DNA from: Bacteroides graminisolvens DSM 19988 = JCM 15093
GTDB lineage: Bacteria; Bacteroidota; Bacteroidia; Bacteroidales; Bacteroidaceae
Reading direction: 5' to 3'
Length of the DNA: 64,000 nucleotides
Assembly (NCBI RefSeq): GCF_000428125.1
Contig: NZ_ATZI01000007.1
Span: 62,001-126,000, forward strand
The translations under genes and the position numbers were made by a program. The notes below the pieces were generated by a model. The model made no database searches. It was given only the letters and a program-made list of their open reading frames with translations, and was not told the DNA's origin. Each line of letters starts with the position of its first letter. The stretch's first letter is position 1. Below are positions 47,779 to 58,680 of the stretch, one piece after another.

Positions 47779-48963
47779 TTAATTGGTTTCTTTTTCAAGC
47801 AAGCGTTTGTAAGTCATATCGATACCGAATGCACCTAGCGGAGCGGTTATCAGGATAGCCAGCACAGCCACCGTGAGCACAATTTTACCGCAAGGCAACC
47901 CCATGGCCAGCGGCAGCGAACCGATAGCCGCTTGCACGGTTGCTTTGGGCAGGTAGGCAATCATGCAGAACACGCGTTCCTTGAGCGTTAGCTGTGTTTT
48001 AATCATGCAAACAAACACTCCCGCCATTCTGAAAAGCAACGAGAAGAGAATAACGACAACGGCCGACAGTCCGGCTCCTACCGCATATTTTATATCAACC
48101 GTAGCTCCCACCAGCACAAACAACAAGATCTCCGCTCCTACCCACAACTTAGAGAATTTGGCCGATAAGCGCAAAGCCAGTACCTCGTAGTTTTTCAAAA
48201 GAGTAGCTCCTAATGCCATTACAGCCAACAATCCCGATACGGGCAGAATCCCTTTAAGTACTCTTTCGAGAGCCACCAGCAGAAATGACACACTGAGTAT
48301 GATGAGCACCTTCACGGAGTCTCTCATGTGGTAACGCTTGAAGTAACGAGTGAGCAGCCAGCCCAGCAGCACGCCCAGCACGAGGCCCGACAAGATGGAA
48401 ACCGGTATCTGCAAAAAGCTCACAGCCGATATGTTGCCGCCCAACGCCAACCCTGTAAAGGCCGTAAACATCACGATAACAAACACATCGTCTACCGATC
48501 CTCCTGCCATAATAAGCTGCGGAATGCTCTTTGACGTGCCGTACTTCTGGTCCATCAGATGAAGCATTTTAGGAACGATGATAGCCGGCGAAACAGCAGC
48601 AACAACGGTTCCCATAATGGCTGCATCGAGCAAAGAAATACCGAGCAACGGAGGGGCAATGAGCATCATGCCTGCAATTTCAAAACAAGCGGGTACAAAA
48701 CACATCAGCAAGGCCGGACGCCCTACTTTCATCAAGTCCTTGATATCCAGAGCCAAACCGGCCCGGGTGAGTATGATAACCAATGCAAGCTGGCGCAGGT
48801 CAACCGAAACAGAGAGTAGCGAGGGCTCCAGCAGATTCAGCACGTAAGGCCCCAGTGCTATTCCGGTGAGTAACATGCCAATCAGTGCCGGCAGTTTCAA
48901 TTTCATAAAAACATATCCCAATGACAATCCCAGAAGAAATATAAAAGCTAAACTCGTTAACAT
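47779..48963 (-). CDS. Cation:proton antiporter (Na+/H+ exchanger family)
   Basis: 394 aa, about 11-12 membrane helices, no soluble regulatory domain. Typical CPA segments: LPALIGMLLTGIALGPYVL, DAAIMGTVVAAVSPAIIVPKML (the helix with the ion-binding polar residues) and GGSVDDVFVIVMFTAFTGLAL with a likely transport Asp. Cation selectivity cannot be inferred. Monocistronic; the 116 bp between it and the GH97 promoter side hold no gene. Confidence 0.9.
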   Translation of the reverse strand: MLTSLAFIFLLGLSLGYVFMKLKLPALIGMLLTGIALGPYVLNLLEPSLLSVSVDLRQLALVIILTRAGLALDIKDLMKVGRPALLMCFVPACFEIAGMMLIAPPLLGISLLDAAIMGTVVAAVSPAIIVPKMLHLMDQKYGTSKSIPQLIMAGGSVDDVFVIVMFTAFTGLALGGNISAVSFLQIPVSILSGLVLGVLLGWLLTRYFKRYHMRDSVKVLIILSVSFLLVALERVLKGILPVSGLLAVMALGATLLKNYEVLALRLSAKFSKLWVGAEILLFVLVGATVDIKYAVGAGLSAVVVILFSLLFRMAGVFVCMIKTQLTLKERVFCMIAYLPKATVQAAIGSLPLAMGLPCGKIVLTVAVLAILITAPLGAFGIDMTYKRLLEKETN

Positions 48964-49340
48964 ATTGTTGTTCTTTTATTTTTAAACAAATTAAAATCAT
49001 TCATTCACACACCCAAGAAAGAAGGTCTTATGGGAAATGCCAGACGGAATGATAAATAAAACGGGAAAGGAATAAATAGGCAATCAGATGCATTGTTTTC
49101 GGCTTCATATAATCAACTCTTCTACTTTTTGTTTTTTACGTTAACTGCATAACAACAAACGAACCTCTGTACACACAAAAGTTCCAAGTAGGAGTCATCA
49201 GCCCCACGAAGGGCGGTTAAAGGCAGAATCCATTGCCGAAATCGGATGCAAAAATAAAAAGAATCCTTTTACCTGCCAAATATTTATTGGTTTTCGTGAT
49301 TGGTAACCTTCGGTACTCACCCAATCGTTTTCTTGCAGAT
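48964..49340. other. Gene-free interval upstream of the antiporter gene
   Basis: About 377 bp with no supported gene. AT-rich and without a clear -7 element near the antiporter start. Its right end carries a hairpin beginning at 49332. Confidence 0.5.
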
Positions 49341-49366
49341 TCACTTTTTTAGAGTGGATTTGCAAG
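49332..49366. terminator. Hairpin at the end of the IS982 remnant
   Basis: CTTGCAGATTCACT and AGTGGATTTGCAAG pair with 12 of 14 positions around a T-rich loop, overlapping the stop codon of the transposase fragment. It could be a terminator or part of an element end. Confidence 0.45.
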
Positions 49367-49649
49367 AATGCGCGAAGTATTTTAACAAGCGACGTAGATT
49401 CGATGATTTAAAAAATAAAGTAAGTTGTCTATCAACGACCTTCTCTAGGTTGATAGACAGTTTCTTGGGAAAGAAGCAATATGCTGCAATTCCGCTCAAG
49501 AGATTCACCACAAAATCATGAAATGACCTATGCCTTGAATGTTCTATTTGTGCAATGTTCTTGAGTTCATCATTAATGGTTTCAATAATAGCTCTTTTTC
49601 TGAACAAAACCATCTCAAAAAAATATTTATCATTATTAAATATAGACAA
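49341..49649 (-). pseudogene. IS982-family transposase, C-terminal fragment
   Basis: 102 codons. [48 protein letters not shown] matches the C-terminal end of IS982 transposases, including the last catalytic Glu in IETINDELK. The N-terminal two thirds with the two Asp residues are absent; sequence right of 49650 shows no transposase. Relic of an insertion sequence. Confidence 0.85.
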
Positions 49650-49817
49650 ATAAACAATTTATATCTTTTATAAAGAAGATTGAGTTGATTATTATAATCT
49701 CTAATTAAAAATAAGCGGAGAGGATACAAGTAACAAAGTTTTAACTCTGAATAGGCTATACTAAACAAATCAAAATCACTCATCTTTCATGAAAATTGAG
49801 AATCCTCTCAAAAAAGT

Positions 49818-49847
49818 ATAGGTGCCGGACTTTTGTCCGGCACCTAT
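49818..49847 (-). terminator. Strong 13-bp hairpin between the IS remnant and the DUF4373 gene
   Basis: ATAGGTGCCGGAC-tttt-GTCCGGCACCTAT is a perfect stem. On the minus strand it is followed by ACTTTTTT, so it looks like a terminator for leftward transcription, though no leftward gene precedes it until fucO. The surrounding 49650-49900 holds no gene. Confidence 0.7.
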
Positions 49848-49900
49848 CTCAATTTAAGTTCTTTTCTTTGCGACAGTAAAAATCATTAAATCCTTCTGAT

Positions 49901-50644
49901 ATGAAAAATAGTCAATATCTTCTTCACGACTGCTGCGCGCGCAACAATGCCAAGATGCTTTCCCTCACTGCCGACAAAGGTTTGGAAGGCTACGGAGCCT
50001 ACTGGGTACTGTTGGAATATCTTCGCGAGCAGAGCGATTACTGCATGCCCTTGTCTTTGTTACCATCATTAGCCAAACAATTGGGCAAGTTCACCCAATG
50101 GGTGGAAGAATTAGTTTGTAATTACGGCTTATTTGTGCTGACGGATGACGGACGCTTCACCTCTCAGGGCTTGCAGCAACGAATGAAACCGTTGGAAAAT
50201 AAAAGAAAGGCGCGCGATGCCAAAGCGGAAAAAGCTGCCCGCAAAAAAGCACAAAACAGCAACACAAATTCGTCATTTTCTGCTGCACAAAAAACAGAAA
50301 CAAACAAAAAAAACAGTGCAAAAAAGGTCGAAAATACGCCTTTGCAACTAGTTGATAATGAGCGTGTTGCAAAGGCATCTCTAGAAGAGAAGAGAATAGA
50401 AGAGAAAAGGATAGAAGAAATTAAGAGAAAAGAAAAAGAAGCTACCGCTTCTGAAAAAGAAAGCAGCAGCGGCAGCAAATCTTCTTCTTGGGAGGGTTGG
50501 CTGAACGAAGCGTTGGGGGAGCGTTCGTGGCTGGAACTTCAGGCCATACATTCGGGGGAGAGTCGACGGACAGCGAACGTACTGCGGATTGCCCATTCCC
50601 GAGGGAGCACCACCCCGTCCGGCCGTGACTTCGGTGTGGGATGA
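49901..50644 (+). CDS. DUF4373 (Lin1244/Lin1753-type) protein
   Basis: 247 aa. The N-terminal domain (about 1-95: YLLHDCCARNNAKMLSLTADKGLEGYGAYWVLLEYLRE, WVEELVCNYGLFVLTDDGRFTSQGL) matches DUF4373, a winged-helix-like domain frequent in phage and replication-linked genes. A long charged, low-complexity middle (about 100-190, rich in Lys and Glu) follows. The end, after SWLELQAIHSGE, differs from what one expects and may be a recent frame change. Function unknown; Bacteroides carry several such genes. Confidence 0.8.
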   Translation: MKNSQYLLHDCCARNNAKMLSLTADKGLEGYGAYWVLLEYLREQSDYCMPLSLLPSLAKQLGKFTQWVEELVCNYGLFVLTDDGRFTSQGLQQRMKPLENKRKARDAKAEKAARKKAQNSNTNSSFSAAQKTETNKKNSAKKVENTPLQLVDNERVAKASLEEKRIEEKRIEEIKRKEKEATASEKESSSGSKSSSWEGWLNEALGERSWLELQAIHSGESRRTANVLRIAHSRGSTTPSGRDFGVG

Positions 50645-50688
50645 AAGGAAGCACTGCTGGGAGTATTAGCTTGCTTGCAAGGCACTAA

Positions 50689-50768
50689 ATTGCTCGGGGC
50701 AATCCACCCAACTGCTCGGGGCAATTGGCTCCATTGCTCGTGGCAGATTTCAAATTGCTCGGGGCAAT
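50689..50768. repeat. Four tandem 15-bp hairpin repeats, period 21-22 bp
   Basis: ATTGCTCGGGGCAAT or close variants at 50689-50703, 50711-50725, 50733-50747 and 50754-50768. Each is ATTGC-tcggg-GCAAT, able to fold by itself; the third copy is degenerate. Spacers are 6-7 bp and unrelated. They follow the DUF4373 gene. The rest of 50645-51031 has no gene apart from the eno promoter. Confidence 0.8.
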
Positions 50769-50985
50769 TTGTAGCACGAGTCGTGACAGTTTCCGGGTGT
50801 TTTTTCGTGAAGTGCTCCAACACCCGTTGCAGGTTCTCACTCGGCAAAAAATACAGGCAAAAAAATGTTGCAAAACAAACATTTTGTATTCGAAATTGTT
50901 TTTAGATACGAAGCTACCTAAAAAGTGGTAATGGTGCAGCAATGAATACCCATTTGTGGGTAGAGGCGCACACCCTGCAAAAAAG

Positions 50986-50993
50986 TATCTTTG
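50986..50993 (+). promoter_or_regulatory. -7 promoter element of eno
   Basis: TATCTTTG matches TAnnTTTG and lies 38 bp before the enolase start codon. Confidence 0.55.
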
Positions 50994-51028
50994 CAACATA
51001 AAAAGAAATCAAATCAATCATAGTTTGA

Positions 51029-52312
<1,284 letters not shown>

Positions 52313-52332
52313 AAGAGAGAATATAATTTATG

Positions 52333-52366
52333 AAAAAGGCCGGAAGCGATTTGCCCCGGCCTTTTT
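52333..52366. terminator. Bidirectional terminator between eno and fucO
   Basis: AAAAAGGCCGG / CCGGCCTTTTT with a T run on both exits, between convergent genes. Confidence 0.9.
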
Positions 52367-52387
52367 TATGGCTTGATTTCGGTTGTT

Positions 52388-53545
52388 TTAGAACGCTTTG
52401 CGATACAGAGCCTCAATGTCTTCTACTGAAGTAGAACGAGGGTTACCTCCTGTGCAAACATCGTTGAAAGCAGCTACTGCCAAAGCAGGGATGTCTTCTT
52501 CTTTCACGCCGATTTCGCTAAGCTTCTGCGGAATGTTAATGCTTATAGAAAGAGCTTTCACTGCATCAACAGCAGCTTTCACACCTTCTTCAGTACTCAT
52601 ACCGTCAACATTCACACCCATTGCCTTAGCTATCTCTTTGTATTTGGGAGCAGCTGGTGATTCGGCATTGTATTCCATCACGTAAGGTAACAGCAATGCA
52701 TTGGCCACGCCGTGCGGCGTGTCATAGAACGCTCCCAAAGGATGCGCCATAGAGTGCACAATGCCCAAACCTACATTAGAGAATCCCATACCTGCAATGT
52801 ACTGTGCTTGTGCCATGGCTTCACGGGCAGCCGTATCTTTACCATTGTCAACAGCAGCCTTCAAATTGGCAGCAATCATTTCAATGGCTTTAATCTCAAA
52901 CATGTCACTCATTACCCACGCGCCCGGTGTGATGTAACTTTCAATGGCATGAGTCAAGGCATCCATACCCGTTGCAGCAGTCAGCCCCTTCGGCATAGAG
53001 TACATCAATTCAGGGTCAACAATGGCTACAGCGGGAATGTCGTTGGGATCAACACATACCATTTTCTTCTTAGCTTCCTCATCAATAATTACGTAGTTGA
53101 TGGTTACCTCGGCAGCAGTTCCGGCGGTGGTAGGCAAAGCAAAAGTAGGAACAGCTTTGTGTTTTGTGTCGGCAACACCCTCCAGCGACTTTACATCGGC
53201 AAAATCGGGGTTATTCACAACGATACCAATACCTTTGGCTGTGTCAATAGAAGAACCTCCGCCCAATGCGATGATGAAGTCGGCTCCGGATGCTTTGAAA
53301 GCAGCCACACCGTTTTGTACGTTAGCAATGGTAGGATTTGCCTTTACATCGCTGTAAAGTTCGTAAGGAATTTTGGCATCATCCAAAACCTTGATCACTT
53401 CGGCAGCAACACCAAATTTAATCAGGTCCTTATCGGTTACAAAAAAGGCTTTCTTGAATCCGCGACGAGCTGCTTCCGTAGCAATCACCGTGCGACAGCC
53501 TGCTCCAAAATAAGAGGTTTCGTTTAAAATAATCCGGTTAATCAT
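52388..53545 (-). CDS. fucO: Lactaldehyde reductase (iron-containing alcohol dehydrogenase)
   Basis: 385 aa, group III iron alcohol dehydrogenase. NAD-binding GGGSSIDTAKGIGIV near residue 95; iron ligands are in GMDALTHAIESY (Asp, His) and in HSMAHPLGAFYDTPHGVANA (two His). FucO reduces L-lactaldehyde from fucose or rhamnose breakdown to 1,2-propanediol. Similarity to FucO is strong throughout, though other 1,2-diol dehydrogenases of the family cannot be excluded. No fucose operon is adjacent. Confidence 0.9.
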   Translation of the reverse strand: MINRIILNETSYFGAGCRTVIATEAARRGFKKAFFVTDKDLIKFGVAAEVIKVLDDAKIPYELYSDVKANPTIANVQNGVAAFKASGADFIIALGGGSSIDTAKGIGIVVNNPDFADVKSLEGVADTKHKAVPTFALPTTAGTAAEVTINYVIIDEEAKKKMVCVDPNDIPAVAIVDPELMYSMPKGLTAATGMDALTHAIESYITPGAWVMSDMFEIKAIEMIAANLKAAVDNGKDTAAREAMAQAQYIAGMGFSNVGLGIVHSMAHPLGAFYDTPHGVANALLLPYVMEYNAESPAAPKYKEIAKAMGVNVDGMSTEEGVKAAVDAVKALSISINIPQKLSEIGVKEEDIPALAVAAFNDVCTGGNPRSTSVEDIEALYRKAF

Positions 53546-53704
53546 AATTTTATATTATTTAGCGTTGATAAATGTCGTGACTTGCCCTACAAAGATAGGA
53601 AAAAAGAAAGCGAATGCCTTTCACTAAAAAACACCACCATCAAAACCAATAACATAAAAATCAAAACGATTAGACCGAAGGCAGTAGCAGGGGTGAACAA
53701 AAAA

Positions 53705-53747
53705 AGGCAGAAGAAGAGATGTGTTACCACACCTGCCCCTTCTGCCT
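53705..53747 (-). terminator. Terminator at the end of the glucan locus
   Basis: AGGCAGAAG / CTTCTGCCT stem; on the minus strand the exit reads TTTTTTTGTTC. It lies 20 bp after the GH3 stop and closes the PUL operon. Confidence 0.8.
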
Positions 53748-53766
53748 GTCAAACAACAACAATCTT

Positions 53767-56013
53767 CTATTCTCCTACCTTAAAAGCTATTTCTTGTCCG
53801 CTTTGGCTGTCGCCTGCTACCCAAAGAGCAAAATCTCCGGGTTCAACAACGTGTTTCATGTCGATGTTCCAAAAAGCTAATTCGCTTACCGGCAATTCAA
53901 AAGAGAGCGACTTCTTTTCTCCCGGCTGTAAAGTAACACGCATAAAACCTTTTAACTCTTTTACCGGACGGGTTACTGAGCCCACCTTGTCTTGCACATA
54001 CAATTGAACCACTTCGGTTCCTTTGTATTTACCCGTATTCTCAAGGTCGAATGTCACCTTCAACACATCATCTTTCTTCAGCGTGCCCGAAGCCAGCTTG
54101 ATATTGCTGTACGAGAAAGTAGTGTAAGACAGTCCGTATCCGAATGGAAACAACGGGTCAAAGCCGGCATCCATGTAGAAAGACGTACAGCCCAATGACG
54201 TTTGTCCGGCCTCAACCGGAATATCGTTTAATAAAATTTCATTGCGTGTAGCGGGGCGTCCGCTGTTGTTGTGCGAATAGTAAACGGGTATCTGCCCTAC
54301 CATTTTAGGGAAGGTTACCGGTGTTTTTCCGCTGGGCACTTCTTTACCAAACAATAAATCAGCTATTGCCGGGCCGCCCATGGTACCCGGATGGAAATAG
54401 TAAAACACAGCAGCCGACTGGTTGACTTCTTTTTCAATGGTCAACGGGCGACCCGCCATGACAACGGTCACCACCGGTTTACCTGTTTTGGCCAATGCAG
54501 CCAGCAAGTCAGACTGTGCACCTTGCAGATTCAAGTCGGCCAAGCAATGAGCTTCTCCCGAAAGGATGGACTCCTCGCCCACAAATGCCAGTACCACATC
54601 TGCACGAGCTGCCGCAGCAGCTGCCCGCGCAATGCCCGTTGTATTTTTATCGCGACTGAAATCCAATCCGGCTTCATAGATCACGTTCACCTTGTCACCA
54701 TATTGTGCTTGAATGGCTTTCAGAGGAGTTTGCGTATATGCTTTATCGCCATCGAACACCCAGGTACCCATTTGCTCGTAAGGAGCATCGGCCATGGGGC
54801 CAACCACAGCTACCGTTTTCACCGTTTCTTTCAACGGCAAAATTCCATTGTTTTTGAGCAGTATGGCCGACTCTGCCGCAGCCCGTTTGGCAGCCGCCAA
54901 ATGCTCCGGTGCGTACATAACCGACTGACGCTTTTCGTCAACATAAGGATTTTCAAAAAGTCCCAGACGGAACTTGATTCGAAGAATATTACGTACCGCT
55001 TCATTAACAACGTCTTCCTTCACCTTTCCCTCTTTGATAAGATCTTTGAGATGAGTCATGTACGTGTAACTAACCATTTCCATATCTACCCCCGCATTGA
55101 CAGCCTTCATTGCAGCATCTTTTTCATCAGCGGCAAATCCGTGAGGAATCATTTCCTTGATCGAAGCCCAGTCAGACACCACGAATCCGTCGAATCCCCA
55201 TTCCTTGCGAAGCACCTGCTTTAGAATAAACTCATTGCCCGAAGAAGGCACTCCGTCGTTGTCATTAAAAGAAGTCATGTACGTAGCGGCACCAGCCTTT
55301 GCAGCAGCTTCAAACGGCGGTAAATACACATTCCGCAATCTTCGTTCGGGAATGAAAGTGGAATTGTAATCACGACCACCCTCGGCTGCACCGTAACCCA
55401 CAAAATGCTTGGGACAAGCAGCGATGGCGGTCGGGTCATTCAGCGAATCGCCCTGGAAACCCTTCACCATGGCAGCCCCCATCACGGCAGTAAGATACGT
55501 ATCTTCTCCGCATCCTTCGGCTATACGTCCCCAGCGCGGATCGCGGGCAATGTCAATCATGGGAGCAAACGTCCACCTGATACCTACAGCAGAGGCCTCA
55601 ATGGCAGCAACACGCGCCCCCTCTTCTGCAACGGCAGGGTTGAACGTAGCAGCCTGCCCCAGTGGAATAGGAAAAATAGTTTTAAAACCATGAATCACAT
55701 CACGCGCAATCAACAAAGGAATGCCCATGCGTGATTCCTCAACAGCCACCCGTTGCAACGCATTGACGCGAACGGGATCAATTTCATTCAAGATAGAGCC
55801 AATCTCACCTTTTTTAATGGCTACGCTCATCTCTTCAATATTACCCAAAGAGCTGATCTGATTCATTTGACCGATCTTCTCTTCTAATGTCATTTTTGAC
55901 AAAAGAGTTTCAATCTTGTTTTCAATCACTTTATCTTTGTTTTCCTGCATCGTACTGCACGAAGACAAAGACAAAAGCAACAAACATCCCGGAAGGATTT
56001 TACCAATTCTCAT
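53767..56013 (-). CDS. bglX: GH3 beta-glucosidase, lipoprotein
   Basis: 748 aa with lipoprotein signal (SLSSC, Cys19). GH3 N-terminal barrel (about 40-360; DVIHGFKTIFPIPLGQAATFNP, KHFVGYGAAEGGRDYN), the nucleophile in GFDGFVVSDWASIKEM, the C-terminal alpha/beta domain (TVAVVGPMADAPYEQMGTW) and a fibronectin III-like end (FDLENTGKYKGTEVVQLYVQD, PVKELKGFMRVTLQPGE). It releases glucose from the non-reducing ends of beta-gluco-oligosaccharides made by the GH16 enzyme, in the periplasm. Resembles BglX in length and order. Last gene of the PUL. Confidence 0.94.
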   Translation of the reverse strand: MRIGKILPGCLLLLSLSSCSTMQENKDKVIENKIETLLSKMTLEEKIGQMNQISSLGNIEEMSVAIKKGEIGSILNEIDPVRVNALQRVAVEESRMGIPLLIARDVIHGFKTIFPIPLGQAATFNPAVAEEGARVAAIEASAVGIRWTFAPMIDIARDPRWGRIAEGCGEDTYLTAVMGAAMVKGFQGDSLNDPTAIAACPKHFVGYGAAEGGRDYNSTFIPERRLRNVYLPPFEAAAKAGAATYMTSFNDNDGVPSSGNEFILKQVLRKEWGFDGFVVSDWASIKEMIPHGFAADEKDAAMKAVNAGVDMEMVSYTYMTHLKDLIKEGKVKEDVVNEAVRNILRIKFRLGLFENPYVDEKRQSVMYAPEHLAAAKRAAAESAILLKNNGILPLKETVKTVAVVGPMADAPYEQMGTWVFDGDKAYTQTPLKAIQAQYGDKVNVIYEAGLDFSRDKNTTGIARAAAAAARADVVLAFVGEESILSGEAHCLADLNLQGAQSDLLAALAKTGKPVVTVVMAGRPLTIEKEVNQSAAVFYYFHPGTMGGPAIADLLFGKEVPSGKTPVTFPKMVGQIPVYYSHNNSGRPATRNEILLNDIPVEAGQTSLGCTSFYMDAGFDPLFPFGYGLSYTTFSYSNIKLASGTLKKDDVLKVTFDLENTGKYKGTEVVQLYVQDKVGSVTRPVKELKGFMRVTLQPGEKKSLSFELPVSELAFWNIDMKHVVEPGDFALWVAGDSQSGQEIAFKVGE

Positions 56014-56028
56014 ATCTATTTACATTAA

Positions 56029-57129
56029 TTATTTTTGAAACACACGCACATAGTCGATCTCGTAAGTGGCGGGTAACACACTTTCATCTACCCCTTGCGC
56101 GCCACCCCAGTTACCGCCCCAGGCCAGATTTAACTTCAGGTAAAACGGCGCATTAAACGGCCAAGTGTTTTTGTTACCGGTTTTATCGTTGGCAAAGTAG
56201 AAAAGCTCCTTGCCGTCGACAAACGTTTTGATATAATCTTCCGTCCACTCCAATGCGTATACATGAAACTCTGTCTGCGCTGTTGAAAGCAAAATTTCTT
56301 TTGTTTTCTGAGTGCCGATGGAATGGTTATAGGCCTTGCAGTGAATGGAAGAAGATACGTAATTGGCATTGTAGCCTACTTCTTCCATAATATCTATCTC
56401 ACCATCATCGGGCCATGCCGTAAAGTTTTTAGGTAACATCCAGAAGGCAGGCCACGTTCCTTTTCCTTTAGGCAGTTTTAAGCGGGCTTCAAAATAACCG
56501 TATTTCCAGCTCTGCCTCGTATTCATACGAATGGAAAGTACCTGATTACCAACCTTCTTAGCAATAATCTTCAACTTACCATCGGTCACGACCGCACACG
56601 TATCAGTGCCGGAGAAACCTGATATATAATTTTGCAGCTCATTATTTCCCCAACCGTTGTTACCTGTTTCATAAGACCAATTAGTAGTAGCAGGTAAAGC
56701 AGGTCTTCCACCACTCAGCCTTGATGCATTAAATTCATCATTCCACACCAACTGATAACCGGCAGGAGCAATAATTTTGGCAGGTTGAGAAATTGAATAA
56801 GTTGCTGTGTACGAACCCGATTTGAATGTCAGTTCTGCTGTTTTGGGTGAACCGGAAGTATTCTCTTCAACAGTAATAGTAACACTAGCCGCTCCGGTTG
56901 AACCTGAAGAGGGAGTTACTTTGCACCAACTCTGGCTGCTTACAACCTCCCAATCAGCATTCGAACTGACTTGCAATACTTTATTCTCAGCTTGCCCGGT
57001 GAGTTCCAGAGACTGTGGAGTAATACTGATTAAAACGGCGTCAGGCTTAGATACCGGGTCATCACTGCTACAGCAATAAATGAAAGGTAAAATAGAAATA
57101 AACATCAATAAAAGGACTTTTCTCATCAT
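56029..57129 (-). CDS. GH16 endo-beta-glucanase with N-terminal BACON domain, lipoprotein
   Basis: 366 aa from ATG 57129 (MMRKVLLLMFISILPFIYCCSSDD, lipobox Cys19/20). Residues about 30-115 are a BACON domain (SSNADWEVVSSQSWCKVTP...VTITVEEN), a carbohydrate-site targeting or spacer module. The rest is a GH16 jelly roll: WPDDGEIDIMEEVG carries the two catalytic Glu (E-x-D-x-x-E), then YVSSSIHCKAYNHS and the C-terminal YLKLNLAWGGNWGG, typical of laminarinase-like GH16. It should cut beta-1,3- or mixed-linkage glucan at the cell surface. An upstream in-frame start exists but lacks the lipoprotein logic. Confidence 0.92.
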   Translation of the reverse strand: MMRKVLLLMFISILPFIYCCSSDDPVSKPDAVLISITPQSLELTGQAENKVLQVSSNADWEVVSSQSWCKVTPSSGSTGAASVTITVEENTSGSPKTAELTFKSGSYTATYSISQPAKIIAPAGYQLVWNDEFNASRLSGGRPALPATTNWSYETGNNGWGNNELQNYISGFSGTDTCAVVTDGKLKIIAKKVGNQVLSIRMNTRQSWKYGYFEARLKLPKGKGTWPAFWMLPKNFTAWPDDGEIDIMEEVGYNANYVSSSIHCKAYNHSIGTQKTKEILLSTAQTEFHVYALEWTEDYIKTFVDGKELFYFANDKTGNKNTWPFNAPFYLKLNLAWGGNWGGAQGVDESVLPATYEIDYVRVFQK

Positions 57130-57188
57130 ATCATCATTGTAGGTTGTAACCATTATAAGGGCAGCTTGCGCTGCCCTTATGGGTTTGC

Positions 57189-58649
57189 TTATTTATTAAA
57201 AGAGAAATCATCAAAGAAGAAAATACCAGGTGCAGCATGGCCTTCACCGCCAAACTGAATCACTATCTTGTCATAGTCTTTACGATCTTTCACGGAACTA
57301 AAATCAAATTCAAGTTCCAACCATCTGTCTTTCTGAAGATTGGCTTTAACGATCTCAGTCTGCGTAGTATATGAAGTAGTGCCCAGATTACTATTTTGCA
57401 ACTTCACAGCAACTTGTGACTGTAGTTTGTTAATAGTAACCCAATCACCGGCTGTAGCAAATACATCTTCATAGTTATTGTACGAAGGAATATATACTTT
57501 CATTCTTACCTTATTCATTTGAGTCAAATCAAACTTATATCCGGTAACGGTATAAGATATGTTTGAATAGAATGCTGATGTTTTTTGGTACAAATAAACA
57601 AGTTTGGATTCATTAACCGGTACTGGAGCAGGGTTTGCATAAATGTGTTGTAACGTGCCCATTTCCTCGCGCTTAAAGTCGACAGACAATTTCTCCTTTT
57701 CAAAGTTTTCGGCTAAAGCAACTGCTTTAACAGGTACCACAGGCTTCACATTTTTCTCTTTAGGAATAAATCGATACCACCATTTATTGCCGGATTCTAC
57801 TTTACTAGCACAACTCAAATAAAGAGCATCATCGGTCAACGATTCAATTTTATAGGTAGACGTACCGGCATAGTGTCCGAAGAAAGCATCATTGCTTAAC
57901 GTAAGCGTTTTCTCATTTTCATCTAAAGCAAAAGTATATTCAGCTTGAGGTGTATATGCTACATCAAAGTCACCAACACCACCCGGATTTTCAATATAGT
58001 CATTTATTCCCAATGCATTTTTACCATTGGCATTGGTATAGATGTAACCATTATTTTTCCATATCATCTTCACACCAACCTGAATAAAGGTGAACTCTTG
58101 CTTATACAAGCTAGCTCCTTCTTTACCGGAAGCAGGACATGACCACCATGACGGACTAGTAGAAACACTACCGTCATCATTAAGCACCGGACCTACACCA
58201 AAGTGCCCGTCGTGATATTCGTCAAATACCCAAGTCTTTCCTGCCAGATTAGCTGCACCGCCTGTTAAAGCATTGTACATCGGAGTATCAAGCAATGACA
58301 TATCGTCTTCAGCAATAATAATTTGCTTAGTTACAGTAGCAGAACCACCGGTGGTATACAGCGTTAATGAAACGGTATATGTACCTGCGAAAGGATATTG
58401 AGCCTCAACCGATTCACCTTTGGCCGTAGCACCATTGCCCAAATTCCATGTAGCAACACCCGAAACAGAAGAGGTGTTCTTAAGAACTATAATATTTGCT
58501 TTTGAGGAAGACGGAGTTGCAGTAAACGACAAATCAGTTTCTGTCGGTGTAGTCCCCAAACCATATTCATTGTTTTCTTGAGGGTCACAGCTTGTCATCA
58601 AAAGAACTGATAACAAAGCCAGTATACCTGTTTTAAATATATTTTTCAT
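57189..58649 (-). CDS. Surface glycan-binding lipoprotein with PKD domain (SGBP-B type)
   Basis: 486 aa from ATG 58649 (MKNIFKTGILALLSVLLMTSC, Cys21); a start 10 codons earlier exists, one base after susD. Residues about 30-105 form a PKD-like domain (GVATWNLGNGATAKGESVEAQYPFAGTYTVSLTLY). The remaining 380 residues have aromatic-rich glycan-binding character (SWWSCPASGKEGASLYKQEF, KWWYRFIP) and a C-terminal CBM-like fold (LEFDFSSVKDRKDYDKIVIQFGGEG). Its place after susD and before GH16 and GH3 is that of SGBP-B in beta-glucan loci. Ligand inferred. Confidence 0.82.
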   Translation of the reverse strand: MKNIFKTGILALLSVLLMTSCDPQENNEYGLGTTPTETDLSFTATPSSSKANIIVLKNTSSVSGVATWNLGNGATAKGESVEAQYPFAGTYTVSLTLYTTGGSATVTKQIIIAEDDMSLLDTPMYNALTGGAANLAGKTWVFDEYHDGHFGVGPVLNDDGSVSTSPSWWSCPASGKEGASLYKQEFTFIQVGVKMIWKNNGYIYTNANGKNALGINDYIENPGGVGDFDVAYTPQAEYTFALDENEKTLTLSNDAFFGHYAGTSTYKIESLTDDALYLSCASKVESGNKWWYRFIPKEKNVKPVVPVKAVALAENFEKEKLSVDFKREEMGTLQHIYANPAPVPVNESKLVYLYQKTSAFYSNISYTVTGYKFDLTQMNKVRMKVYIPSYNNYEDVFATAGDWVTINKLQSQVAVKLQNSNLGTTSYTTQTEIVKANLQKDRWLELEFDFSSVKDRKDYDKIVIQFGGEGHAAPGIFFFDDFSFNK

Positions 58650-58680
58650 ATTGTTTCGTATTAACTTGTTACGGTTCATC

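Noticed and set aside
50689..50768. Possible CRISPR array
   Set aside because: Repeats are 15 bp with 6-7 bp spacers, far too short for CRISPR, and no cas genes are present in the window.
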